Translations under genes and position numbers: made by a program | In this document: in pieces, positions 1-6,976 of the stretch | Layout: every line of letters begins with the position of its first letter | Numbering within the stretch: position 1 is the stretch's first letter | The notes under the pieces: generated by a model | Databases searched by the model: none | Seen by the model: only the letters and a program-made list of their open reading frames with translations | Told to the model about the DNA's origin: nothing | Source: Parachlamydiaceae bacterium | GTDB taxonomy: Bacteria > Chlamydiota > Chlamydiia > Chlamydiales > Parachlamydiaceae | Assembly (NCBI GenBank): GCA_013698165.1 | Contig: JACCVN010000072.1 | Coordinates: forward strand, 1 to 12,880 | Length of the DNA: 12,880 bases | Reading direction: 5' to 3'

Positions 1-91
1 CATAACCTTTCTATTTTTCCAATATTAACTATCAATTTCTATCATTAAAGATCTCGCAGAAAATCATTCACGGCAACTTCTTCAAAAAGTT

Positions 92-119
92 CTTATAACA
101 AACCTGGGGGCGTTATAAG
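92..119. repeat. 8-bp inverted repeat (hairpin)
   Basis: CTTATAAC (92-99) and GTTATAAG (112-119) are perfectly complementary around a 12-nt loop rich in G. It could fold in RNA or be a protein-binding dyad. No T-run follows on either strand, so it is not a typical intrinsic terminator. Function unknown. Confidence 0.45.
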
Positions 120-120
120 G

Positions 121-181
121 AAGTCCCAATCGGGGCAAACTATGGGAACAGAATAAAATAAACATTAAGTCCCAAAGGGGC
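121..181. repeat. Short direct repeat AAGTCCCAA..GGGGC
   Basis: AAGTCCCAATCGGGGC (121-136) recurs as AAGTCCCAAAGGGGC (167-181), about 46 bp apart, with one substitution and one missing base. Each copy also has CCC near GGG and could form a tiny hairpin. Meaning unknown; it could be chance in a short non-coding stretch. Confidence 0.35.
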
Positions 182-508
182 GGTTTGTGTTAACAGCTAA
201 TTCCTTGGTGAAAATTAATTCCCATTTTATTAATGTATTAGTCAAAATCGCTTAAACAAACAAATTGTGTGCAATCATTAATACCCTATAAAATATATTA
301 ATCATAAAACTGCCTTTGGCGCGTTACATACCAAATTGGTAGAGTCTTTAACAAATACACAATAAACACTATTTGCAAAAGATCGAGTCTTCTACTTGTA
401 TAATGATTGTTAAAGTAGCTATTGTTGTAGTATTTCTTTCATTTGTAGCAACAAAGCTTTAATACCAAATAAATCGTCTCCTCTCATTTTACAGCTTGAA
501 TGAAGCTA

Positions 509-605
509 AAAATGTAGCCTGCTGCGTCTCGCAGCAGGAATCAGCGAAGCGTACATGTCAATTGCTCATCTAGTACCTGCTGCGAGACGCAGCAGGCTAC
601 ATTTT
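509..605. repeat. Nested palindromic element with perfect 30-bp inverted arms
   Basis: The 30-nt arm at 509-538 (starting AAAATGTAGCC) is exactly complementary to the arm at 576-605 (ending GGCTACATTTT), with 37 bp between. Each arm is itself a hairpin: CCTGCTGCG / CGCAGCAGG, a 9-bp GC-rich stem with a 3-nt loop. So the 97-bp unit can fold as one long hairpin or as two short ones. A related copy of the arm lies at 7004-7033. The structure resembles a REP/MITE-type dispersed palindrome. It could also stop transcription running on from malQ, though the T-run is 5 nt from the stem. No target-site duplication is apparent. Confidence 0.9.
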
Positions 606-838
606 CCCATGCAATAAATTTTTGTAGATAGAAAGATTTAAACTATTGAATATATTATTTCTGTTCGATTAAGAAATCTCAATGCTCCTAACCAATTCAT
701 GAAAATATTTGGATCTTTTCAAGCTCTCTGCGATGTTGCCCTCATAACCCTCAGAAGGATTCTTTTCTTTAATTTCACACTCAGCTTAAATTTCTTTGTG
801 TTCGCGTGGGTAGGCACACAAAAAAAGATTAAGAGAAA

Positions 839-855
839 AGCATGATCTGAATGCT
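839..855 (-). terminator. Weak intrinsic terminator candidate after malQ
   Basis: Read on the minus strand, AGCAT - 7-nt loop - ATGCT is followed directly by TTTCTCTT (838-831), about 20 bp past the malQ stop. The 5-bp stem is short and AT-rich, so this is a weak terminator at best. The stronger palindrome at 509-605 may do the job instead. Confidence 0.3.
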
Positions 856-875
856 GAGTCCCGATTTTATGCCTT

Positions 876-2462
876 TTAAGCTATAAGATCTGAAATGAGG
901 TCGCCAAGAGGAGCATCGCCAGTGATCTGTTCCAGGGAAGGTTTGAAGCGATAAGTCCAATTGTCATCGGAGACTATACCGGGAGTATTAATCCTTTCAT
1001 CTTCAAGGATATCCCAGACCATATCCCGAAAAAAAGCCAGATATTCACCCAATAAATTAATGTGAAAAAGGCTTGTGGTATGGTGGCTGTCGTAAAGAAT
1101 TGCAAACTGCTGATCAGAAGCAAGTGGGGTTACATATTCCCATCCCTTTGCAGAGGCATATACCTGGGATTCTTCAGGGCTTTGGACCCACCAAAGAGAT
1201 AAGGGAGCAGAGTCATGTGTCGATACAGTCGTCATACTTAGGGCAGGATAGGCATCAAGTGGAATGAATTTACTATCTCCTTCCCAATTGCGTTCCCAGC
1301 GCATAACTTTTGTTCCGCAGACCCCTAAGTCTTGAAGATTTTGACGCACTTCATTGGGGATGTTGCCGAGATCTTCCCCTATTGGAAGCATTGATGACTC
1401 TTGGAGCATCGCTGAAAGAATTTTCTCTCCTTGAGGTATCCACAGCTGTTCTTCTTGTGGGATGAACCATCCATTTTTAGATTTTTCACCTTTTGCAATA
1501 CCCCAGATACGATAGAATCCTACAACGTGATCGAGACGGTAGATGTGATAAAAATTTGAAGCGACAGATAAGCGTTCCTTCCACCATTTAAATCCGTCTT
1601 TACCCATCTCATCCCAGTTGTAGAGGGGGAACCCCCAATTTTGTCCATCATCGGAATAGTGATCAGGGGGAGCACCTGCAGAAAGCTCCATATTAAAGAA
1701 CCGTCTATTGAGCCATACATCAGCACTTTCACTGTTTATGAGAATCGGAAGATCACCTTTTAAGAAAATTCCTAAACTGTCGGCATGGGCCTTAACAGCC
1801 TTCATTTGCTCGAAACATAAGTATTGGATGACTTGATGGTAGGAGACCTGAACCTCATATTTTTCGGTAAGTTGCTTTAAAGAGTTTTCACTGGGATTTT
1901 TAATCTCTTCCGGCCAATTTTCCCAGCTTTGCCAGTTGCATTCTTTACGTATCGATTTAAATAGTGCGTACCCTTTTACCCATGGGTTATTTTCTGCAAA
2001 TTTCTTATAGCCTTCGCTTTCAATAATACTTTCAGAATGCTCTTGGAAATAGGCTTTTAAAAAAATGTTGCGATTGACATGAAGCTGATGATAGGGAATG
2101 CGCTGGCAGTAAGTGAGCTTTTGTGCTTCTTTGAGCATTGTTTTGAGAATTGGATTACTATCTACGTTTGGCAATGCGGACAACCCGAGATGCAGAGGGT
2201 TTAAGGCAAAGGCAGAAAGAGCTCCATAAGGACTTGTGTCCTCGCCAGTATCATTTAGAGGAAGCAGCTGTACAACATCCAAATCTAAACTATTGCACCA
2301 AGAAAGCAGGGGAATGAGATCTGGGAATTCACCAATCCCCGCACTGTTTTTCGAATGCAAAGCAAAAAGGGGAAGATTGATGCCATGATGGTGTTTAATA
2401 CCAATGCGTTCCCATTGACCTGCTGCCGGGGTACTTTTAAGTTCAATTTCGGTATCGTCCAT
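876..2462 (-). CDS. malQ: 4-alpha-glucanotransferase (amylomaltase, GH77)
   Basis: MalQ transfers alpha-1,4-glucan segments between maltooligosaccharides, releasing glucose, in cytoplasmic glycogen/maltodextrin metabolism. The 528-aa product matches the compact GH77 size. Visible family motifs: VVQLLPLNDTG (64-74) followed by SPYGALSAFALNPL (77-90); YRLDH with the likely nucleophile Asp311; IGEDLG with the acid/base Glu363; and STHDSAP with Asp417. All three catalytic carboxylates are therefore present in the expected order and spacing. The start ATG (2460-2462) lies 3 bp after the stop of the DUF971 gene, with GAGGG about 10 bp upstream, so it is the last gene of the operon. Nothing in its neighbours (heme, Fe-S and membrane genes) is glycan-related, so the operon is metabolically mixed. 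No glg genes are in view. Confidence 0.95.
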   Translation of the reverse strand: MDDTEIELKSTPAAGQWERIGIKHHHGINLPLFALHSKNSAGIGEFPDLIPLLSWCNSLDLDVVQLLPLNDTGEDTSPYGALSAFALNPLHLGLSALPNVDSNPILKTMLKEAQKLTYCQRIPYHQLHVNRNIFLKAYFQEHSESIIESEGYKKFAENNPWVKGYALFKSIRKECNWQSWENWPEEIKNPSENSLKQLTEKYEVQVSYHQVIQYLCFEQMKAVKAHADSLGIFLKGDLPILINSESADVWLNRRFFNMELSAGAPPDHYSDDGQNWGFPLYNWDEMGKDGFKWWKERLSVASNFYHIYRLDHVVGFYRIWGIAKGEKSKNGWFIPQEEQLWIPQGEKILSAMLQESSMLPIGEDLGNIPNEVRQNLQDLGVCGTKVMRWERNWEGDSKFIPLDAYPALSMTTVSTHDSAPLSLWWVQSPEESQVYASAKGWEYVTPLASDQQFAILYDSHHTTSLFHINLLGEYLAFFRDMVWDILEDERINTPGIVSDDNWTYRFKPSLEQITGDAPLGDLISDLIA

Positions 2463-2465
2463 ATC

Positions 2466-2765
2466 TTAAATCCCTCTTTTGAGGAAGCTGTAGCTGTAGA
2501 TGCCTGTCGAGCATCCAGAAGTATATTTAATTTTTAGGGCGTAGCGTCCAACACTTTGAATGCTGATAGCGCGCACATCCTCATCGACAGCCTTGGATGT
2601 AGCAATACGCTGGCCGGTAAGTTCGTCGACGCAGCCGGCGCAAGGACAGTTTTTCTGAAGGTCACTGAGACGATACTGATTTTGGGTTCCGTCATTCCAA
2701 TTAATCTGAAAACTGTGGTTATCGGTTTGCTTAATAGCCGTAATTGAACTATTTTCGGTTTTCAT
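2466..2765 (-). CDS. DUF971 / GBBH-like N-terminal domain protein
   Basis: A 99-aa stand-alone DUF971 protein. Visible signatures are INWNDG (21-26), YRLSDLQKNCPCAGCVDELT (31-50), and SVGRYALKIKY...TGIYSYSFL (71-95). In gamma-butyrobetaine hydroxylase this domain binds zinc through three Cys and one His. Here C40, C42 and C45 are kept, but the His position in the usual DGH..TGIY motif is Cys85 (SGCSTGIY), giving a possible four-Cys metal site. The ATG (2765-2763) directly follows the mrp stop (TAAATG), and AAGGAG lies about 9 bp upstream inside mrp, so the two are translationally coupled. DUF971 is fused to Mrp in plant HCF101 proteins, which supports an Fe-S-related partnership. Family assignment is firm; the biochemical role is inference. 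Confidence 0.88.
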   Translation of the reverse strand: MKTENSSITAIKQTDNHSFQINWNDGTQNQYRLSDLQKNCPCAGCVDELTGQRIATSKAVDEDVRAISIQSVGRYALKIKYTSGCSTGIYSYSFLKRGI

Positions 2766-3626
2766 TTAAGACATCTCCTTCCAGGCGAGTTCAAAATTCA
2801 GTAATGCACCACGGCATTGCTCTTTGAGAGACTCAATTTCTTTAGTGGCATGTTTGGCGATAGCCAGGAAAGCTTTGGCAGAAGACGATTCAATCTCACC
2901 AGATTTTGGTATTAAAACTTCTCCTGTATCACCGCAGCGGCAGATTTCCGGATCGATAGGCACTTCACCTAAGAATGGGACACCTGATTGTTCAGCAAGT
3001 TTGCGTCCGCCACCGGACCCAAAAAGGCAAATTCTCTCATCGGTCTTTGGATGGTAGTAGCAACTCATATTTTCGATGATTCCTACGATGGGAACTTTTA
3101 GCTGATCAAACATATGCATGGCTTTACGCACATCCAGGATAGCAACTTCTTGAGGCGTCGTGACAATGATTGCTCCCGTTAGATTGGCTTGTTGGCTTAA
3201 GGTCAGCTGGATATCCCCTGTGCCTGGCGGGAAGTCGATGATCAAATAATCTAAAGGACCCCAATCAACGCCTTGAATAAATTGAGTAATAATGTTATTG
3301 GCAATTGGTGCACGCACAACCGTTGCCTCTGAAGTGTGGCGGAAGTAGGCCATCGAAATGACTTTGATCCCATGGCAAAGGGCTGGAATCAGGAATTGAC
3401 CTTTTTGAGCCGGTGATTTTTCTTCGGGAAGCATTTTTCGCACCGATGGACCATAAATATCGCTATCCAGGATACCTACACTGAAACCTTGATGCTGCAG
3501 TGCTAAGGCCAGGTTGACCGCGACCGTAGATTTACCCACACCACCTTTCCCGGCAGCCACTGCAATAACAGATTTTATGCCTGCAAGAGGTTTGACTTCG
3601 GTTTTTTTGTACATAGGTAGATTCAT
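2766..3626 (-). CDS. mrp: Mrp/ApbC-type P-loop ATPase (Fe-S carrier family), short form
   Basis: The 286-aa protein belongs to the Mrp/NBP35/ApbC ATPases that carry and transfer Fe-S clusters in the cytoplasm. It shows the deviant Walker A GKGGVGKST (26-34), the SDIYGPSV motif (55-62), Walker B LIIDFPPGTGD (128-138), the TTPQEVAILDVRKA switch region (156-169), IENMS (184-188) and GSGGGRKLAE (203-212). The N-terminal MIP18/DUF59 domain of long Mrp proteins is absent. Unusually, IENMS is followed by CYYHPKTDER, not by the usual Y-x-x-CPxC, so the cluster-ligating CxxC pair is missing. Cys189, 200, 229 and 231 are the nearby alternatives. The start overlaps the FUSC stop as ATGA, and the stop abuts the DUF971 start. 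M5 is a possible alternative start. Family call is firm; scaffold activity is uncertain. Confidence 0.9.
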   Translation of the reverse strand: MNLPMYKKTEVKPLAGIKSVIAVAAGKGGVGKSTVAVNLALALQHQGFSVGILDSDIYGPSVRKMLPEEKSPAQKGQFLIPALCHGIKVISMAYFRHTSEATVVRAPIANNIITQFIQGVDWGPLDYLIIDFPPGTGDIQLTLSQQANLTGAIIVTTPQEVAILDVRKAMHMFDQLKVPIVGIIENMSCYYHPKTDERICLFGSGGGRKLAEQSGVPFLGEVPIDPEICRCGDTGEVLIPKSGEIESSSAKAFLAIAKHATKEIESLKEQCRGALLNFELAWKEMS

Positions 3627-4786
3627 TTAATGTTCTCATTGATAATGTTTGGCAGCAAGGGTTCTATGCGGAAGAGCTCTTCTGCGACTATACCGATGCT
3701 ATAAAAAAATACAAAGAAACTTTCAATTTCCTTCCAGTCAAATTGGCGAGTAGTCCTATTACCCCGAAGTCGAACCAAATCCTCTTGGAGTGAGTTATAG
3801 GTGGATTTTAGATCATATTCAATGAGTACCGTTTGACGATCATCACCTGTTTCCAGTTGCCTGGAGAAACTTTGAAAAGCACCTTCTGAGGCTTCAGTAA
3901 AATTTTTGAGTTTCTCCAGTAGGGGTTCATCCAGCATCTGCAATAATTTGCTTTTCTGCAATTGTTTTAATGTGATGATCGCATCGAATGCATTTTCAAT
4001 ACTGTGGATGAGGATTTTCCAATCCTCCATTGTCGATTGACGGATCACTTGCTCGAGGTTAACTTCGTCTAAGAGATTTTTATTGTTTTCGAAATTTTCA
4101 TAAACATCATCACGAAGTGCCTGAAAAAGCTTATTGTGACGTTCTGAATCTGTTTTAATATCCATAGAGATTTCAAAAAGTTTAGACAACGATGTCAAGA
4201 TTTTAGCCAGATTATTCCGGATTTTATCCGTTGCTTCAGACGGCCATAGAGAATGCGCAACGACAACAGCAATAAAGATTCCCATACAGGAGTCCATAAA
4301 GCGAAAGAGGCCGAACCAGAAGAGAGGTATCTCAGGGCGCAGGCCTGATAAAACCATGATCACTGCTACTGTTAAACAGGCGATTCTCACGCTTTCCTGC
4401 AACTTAAAAAAAGTACAGATGATCATTGTCAATGTAATGGCAGCTCCGAGGGACATCGGGTTAGAGCCGAAGTAAGAAGTTAGGATGCAGCCAAGAACAG
4501 AGCCAATCAGCACGCCTAGAAATCGTTGCCAAGCAGCCTTGTAGGTGCCCCCCAGATGAGCTTGAAGAACGACGATGGCCGAGACCACACACCATAAGCC
4601 ACTGACAAGTGTATCGGGACGTTCAAAAATACTGCTAAACCATACACCTACAAAAAGGCTCATCGCCGCGGCGAAGCCCACTTTGATGGCCCTTTTAAGC
4701 TCTACATTTATCAATTTCAAACGCCAATAGGTTTTTGAAATGATAGATGGAGTAGGTTTGTCGGTCCTGGTTGAATGGTTAAACAT
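3623..4786 (-). CDS. FUSC-family inner-membrane protein (aromatic acid exporter-like)
   Basis: A 387-aa protein with an N-terminal membrane half and a C-terminal soluble half. Hydrophobic segments lie at about 36-54, 60-79, 88-106, 112-128, 131-149 and 155-180, i.e. six helices. Between helices 2 and 3 is the FUSC signature region (HLGGTYKAAWQRFLGVLIG, 77-95). Residues 185-387 are charged and probably helical/coiled coil, with an E-R-H-rich stretch around 210-240 and several LEKLK-like heptads. The layout fits ArAE/FUSC transporters (p-hydroxybenzoate efflux AaeB relatives), but the half-size length suggests it acts as an oligomer. The substrate cannot be read from sequence. The ATG (4786-4784) directly abuts the stop of the Thr-rich gene (TAAATG) with no clear Shine-Dalgarno, and the stop overlaps mrp by 4 bp. 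Both fit translational coupling. Confidence 0.82.
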   Translation of the reverse strand: MFNHSTRTDKPTPSIISKTYWRLKLINVELKRAIKVGFAAAMSLFVGVWFSSIFERPDTLVSGLWCVVSAIVVLQAHLGGTYKAAWQRFLGVLIGSVLGCILTSYFGSNPMSLGAAITLTMIICTFFKLQESVRIACLTVAVIMVLSGLRPEIPLFWFGLFRFMDSCMGIFIAVVVAHSLWPSEATDKIRNNLAKILTSLSKLFEISMDIKTDSERHNKLFQALRDDVYENFENNKNLLDEVNLEQVIRQSTMEDWKILIHSIENAFDAIITLKQLQKSKLLQMLDEPLLEKLKNFTEASEGAFQSFSRQLETGDDRQTVLIEYDLKSTYNSLQEDLVRLRGNRTTRQFDWKEIESFFVFFYSIGIVAEELFRIEPLLPNIINENIK

Positions 4787-6115
4787 TTATAGTACCGATC
4801 TTGCGTCCAGGTATTTTTTGTATTCTTTTCCCCAATTTTCAATTATTTCAAAAATTTCATTTTGAATTTTAATACTTTCCGGTGAGTTTACATCTTTTTG
4901 GTTATTAGAAATTTCAGCTTTACGTATTTTTGAAATAATTTTACAGATATCAACATCTGACACGATATCTTGACACTTTTCAAATACATCTTTTTGAATC
5001 TGTTTACCAGGAATCTCAGGCAAGGGCTTGCCTTCGAGGAAATTTTTAAGTATCGTTACAATTTTCCCAATAGATTTTACTGTCAGTAACCCACTAGCAT
5101 CTGCACCATAGCCCTCGGCTTCTTTTTCAAATCCTATAATTGACAATTTACACAGAGTTATTCTCGGATTATGATCACTCATATTGATTTTAAAGCTTTC
5201 GGGGGTTGTCTGATTATCAGAAATTGTATGAGTAGAACTTGATGATGTTTCAAGGTCATTTACAGAGTTTGTAGGAGTTTCATCTTCAATATTTTGTTCT
5301 TGCGCGTCTTCAACTTTTGAGAGGCCTGAAGTTGTTTTTTCTGGCGTAGTTATTTTTTCTAAAGAAAGATTGGTATTTCCACTACGATTTTTTTTATCTG
5401 TGATACTTTTTCCTTTTGGAACGCTCTTAGACGTGTTGTTGCTAGAAATTGTCGATGTTGTCGGCGTTGTAGTCGTTGTCGAAGTTGTTGAAGTTGTTGA
5501 AGTTGTTGAAGTTGTCGGCGTTGTAGTGGTTGTCGACGTAGTTGGAGTTGTTGTGGTTGTCGAGATTGTTACCTTCGTTGAATTGTTGTTTGGAGTTTCA
5601 ATTTTGTTTAATGTATTAGGGTCGAGTGGAGAAATTTTATTTGTTGTCGTTTGTGAGTTTTGAATAGGCGGTTTTGACGTTGGTTTTTGAGATGAATTTG
5701 CTAGCGTTTTTTGTGTTAGAGCTACAGTAAGCGAAATCTCTGGAATAAACAATAAACTTGGACATGAAACTTTTGGGGAGAAAAGGATGTGTAAGCTAAT
5801 AATTGTAAGCCGATCATGTTCATCAATTAGGTATTTCGAAGCGTAAGGAAAGTTTTGGGGATCCGAATTTCGCTCATCACGTTCTTGCTTAGTTTTATCA
5901 AATATTAATGTAGCAGTATATGTCTCACGAGGCTTAATACCCTTAGGTAAAACTGATGCACCAGCATAACTTGCTGTCAGTCCTGGAGGAAAGGGACGCG
6001 TATGTTTAAACTCTCCATCTTTAATACCCATAGTCATGTAGCCAGCCTTTATTACCGAATAACCTTCCTGAACCTTTCCAGTGAGTGTAGAAATGCCATT
6101 AACAAGTGTGTTCAT
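4787..6115 (-). CDS. Thr/Ser-rich ORFan protein, possible secreted effector
   Basis: I do not recognise this 442-aa protein. Three parts are visible: an N-terminal region (1-137) with mixed composition and some beta-like hydrophobic stretches but no clear signal peptide; a low-complexity Thr/Ser/Pro/Asn-rich linker (about 138-305) containing TTTTTPTTS repeats at 180-222; and a C-terminal, likely helical region (307-442) rich in Lys/Ile/Glu. The start at 6115 is set by AAGGAG 6 bp upstream. An upstream in-frame extension to 6283 would overlap hemF by 143 bp and lacks support. Base composition looks more AT-rich than that of neighbouring genes. It sits 25 bp after hemF and directly abuts the FUSC gene, so it is co-transcribed with housekeeping genes. 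A disordered Thr/Ser linker between two domains is common in surface or type III secreted proteins, but secretion is inference. Confidence 0.8.
   Translation of the reverse strand: MNTLVNGISTLTGKVQEGYSVIKAGYMTMGIKDGEFKHTRPFPPGLTASYAGASVLPKGIKPRETYTATLIFDKTKQERDERNSDPQNFPYASKYLIDEHDRLTIISLHILFSPKVSCPSLLFIPEISLTVALTQKTLANSSQKPTSKPPIQNSQTTTNKISPLDPNTLNKIETPNNNSTKVTISTTTTTPTTSTTTTTPTTSTTSTTSTTSTTTTTPTTSTISSNNTSKSVPKGKSITDKKNRSGNTNLSLEKITTPEKTTSGLSKVEDAQEQNIEDETPTNSVNDLETSSSSTHTISDNQTTPESFKINMSDHNPRITLCKLSIIGFEKEAEGYGADASGLLTVKSIGKIVTILKNFLEGKPLPEIPGKQIQKDVFEKCQDIVSDVDICKIISKIRKAEISNNQKDVNSPESIKIQNEIFEIIENWGKEYKKYLDARSVL
5457..5579 (-). repeat. In-frame 9-bp tandem repeats coding the Thr-rich linker
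   Basis: On the plus strand, GAAGTTGTT occurs four times in a row (5481-5516, last copy with T to C). It is flanked by two copies of GTTGTCGGCGTTGTAGT (5457-5473 and 5511-5527) exactly 54 bp apart, which equals six 9-bp units. Further degenerate GTTGTNG units run to about 5579. All periods are multiples of three, so copy changes lengthen or shorten the TTS/TTTTTPTTS linker (residues about 180-220) without shifting frame. Confidence 0.9.
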
Positions 6116-6121
6116 ATTAGA

Positions 6122-6127
6122 CTCCTT
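6122..6127 (-). promoter_or_regulatory. Shine-Dalgarno deciding the Thr-rich gene start
   Basis: AAGGAG on the minus strand lies 6 bp before the ATG at 6115-6113, inside the 25-bp gap after hemF. It favours this start over the longer frame that would run back into hemF. Confidence 0.85.
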
Positions 6128-6140
6128 ATAGAAATTAGAA

Positions 6141-6935
6141 TTACCATTTAGCCACTGGAGGCATAGAGCAGAGAATAGCTTCTGGGTTGCCACCAGACAG
6201 AAAACCAAATTTTGTGCCCCGATCGTAGAGCAGATTGAATTCGACGTAATGGGCGCGAGTTTCATGTTGATGTTCGATTTCATGAGGAGTGAAAGGCTGA
6301 GTAATGCGTTGTTGGTAAATTGGGATGATTGCTTCGATTAAGCTATTACCAACAGCTTGCCACATGGCCAGGTCTTTGTCGAAGTTACCCGTATTGTAAT
6401 GGTCAAAAAATAGACCTCCGACACCCCGTTCTTTTTTGCGGTGGGGAATATAAAAGTAGTCTTTTGCATTTTTGGAGAACTGTTCATAAAGAGCATGATC
6501 ATGAGGAAGCAAGGTTTTTTTGGCGACATTATGAAAATGTTCTTTATCTTCTTCGTAAGGAAAGCCCATTGGTGTTAAATCGTAGCCGCCGCCAAACCAG
6601 TGCTTATTGGCCGTTTGAATATACCTGATGTTCATATGTACGGTAGGGGCATGAGGATTCAGCATATGAGTGATCAGGCTCACTCCAGTAGCATAAAAAG
6701 GACCTGTCCCATCTTGCATTGGGAAGTTATCTCCAGAGACCGCTGACCAGTTCACTGCGGCTTTTTCGAATTGATCTCCTCTTAGCAGCGATATTTCACC
6801 CCCACCACCAGTATGATGATCCCAATGCTTGCGTTGGAATTGTTTGGCGGGCTCCAATTTTTCAAATTCAGCAATAATTCGATCTCTTAGGTCTTTTAGG
6901 AATGGAACAATCTGTGGCGGGGGAGTAATTGGCAT
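6141..6935 (-). CDS. hemF: Oxygen-dependent coproporphyrinogen III oxidase
   Basis: HemF oxidatively decarboxylates coproporphyrinogen III to protoporphyrinogen IX using O2, a late step of heme synthesis. The 264-aa product has HTGGGGEISLLRGDQFEKA (41-59), VHMNIRYIQ (99-107), HWFGGGYDLTP (112-122), RGVGGLFFDHYN (170-181) and HYVEFNLLYDRGTKFGF (229-245). Four His corresponding to the E. coli metal-site residues (H96, H106, H145, H175) are present at H90, H100, H135 and H165. The protein ends at SMPPVAKW. In E. coli HemF the equivalent PPLVRW is followed by about 25 more residues, so the C-terminal tail is missing. An in-frame stop lies 12 nt before the chosen ATG, so the start cannot be further upstream. 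It is the first gene of the six-gene operon. Its use of O2 suggests aerobic or microaerobic life. Confidence 0.93.
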   Translation of the reverse strand: MPITPPPQIVPFLKDLRDRIIAEFEKLEPAKQFQRKHWDHHTGGGGEISLLRGDQFEKAAVNWSAVSGDNFPMQDGTGPFYATGVSLITHMLNPHAPTVHMNIRYIQTANKHWFGGGYDLTPMGFPYEEDKEHFHNVAKKTLLPHDHALYEQFSKNAKDYFYIPHRKKERGVGGLFFDHYNTGNFDKDLAMWQAVGNSLIEAIIPIYQQRITQPFTPHEIEHQHETRAHYVEFNLLYDRGTKFGFLSGGNPEAILCSMPPVAKW

Positions 6936-6976
6936 AGGGAACCGCGATTAAGAGTTGGAGATGCTTTCGATACTGC

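Larger units (their letters stand above)
1..875. other. AT-rich intergenic stretch, no convincing gene
   Basis: No reading frame here has both protein-like composition and a credible ribosome binding site. What can be seen: an 8-bp hairpin (92-119), a short direct repeat (121-136 and 167-181), a 13-bp near-perfect palindrome TACCAAATTGGTA (329-341), a perfect TATAAT (399-404) without a well-spaced -35, the nested palindrome at 509-605, and a weak terminator-like hairpin after malQ (839-855). The minus strand between about 661 and 815 has a short charged frame that may be decayed coding sequence. Confidence 0.7.

Noticed and set aside
399..462. TATAAT box and a 19-codon hydrophobic ORF
   Set aside because: The ORF's ATG overlaps the TATAAT, so the two cannot work together. 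The nearest TTGCAA is 20 bp from TATAAT.
509..605. Interpretation as a tRNA or other structured RNA gene
   Set aside because: The fold is a simple symmetric palindrome with no cloverleaf, anticodon arm or CCA end.
795..822. Hairpin TTTGTGT / ACACAAA followed by an A-run, as a terminator
   Set aside because: The T-run is on the wrong side of the stem for transcription from malQ, and nothing is transcribed toward it on the plus strand.
699..845. 48-codon plus-strand ORF with a hydrophobic product
   Set aside because: No Shine-Dalgarno, Phe/Leu/Lys content typical of random AT-rich sequence, and the opposite strand looks more protein-like.
5457..5579. CRISPR-like appearance of the regular repeats
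   Set aside because: Units are 9 bp with no spacers and keep the reading frame; this is a coding microsatellite-like tract.
5370..5663. 97-codon plus-strand ORF rich in Val
   Set aside because: It is the antisense shadow of the Thr-rich repeat tract; poly-Val comes from reading GTT/GTC repeats.
6116..6283. Extension of the Thr-rich gene upstream to 6283 in the same frame
   Set aside because: It would overlap the conserved end of hemF by 143 bp, while a strong AAGGAG sits 6 bp before the ATG at 6115.
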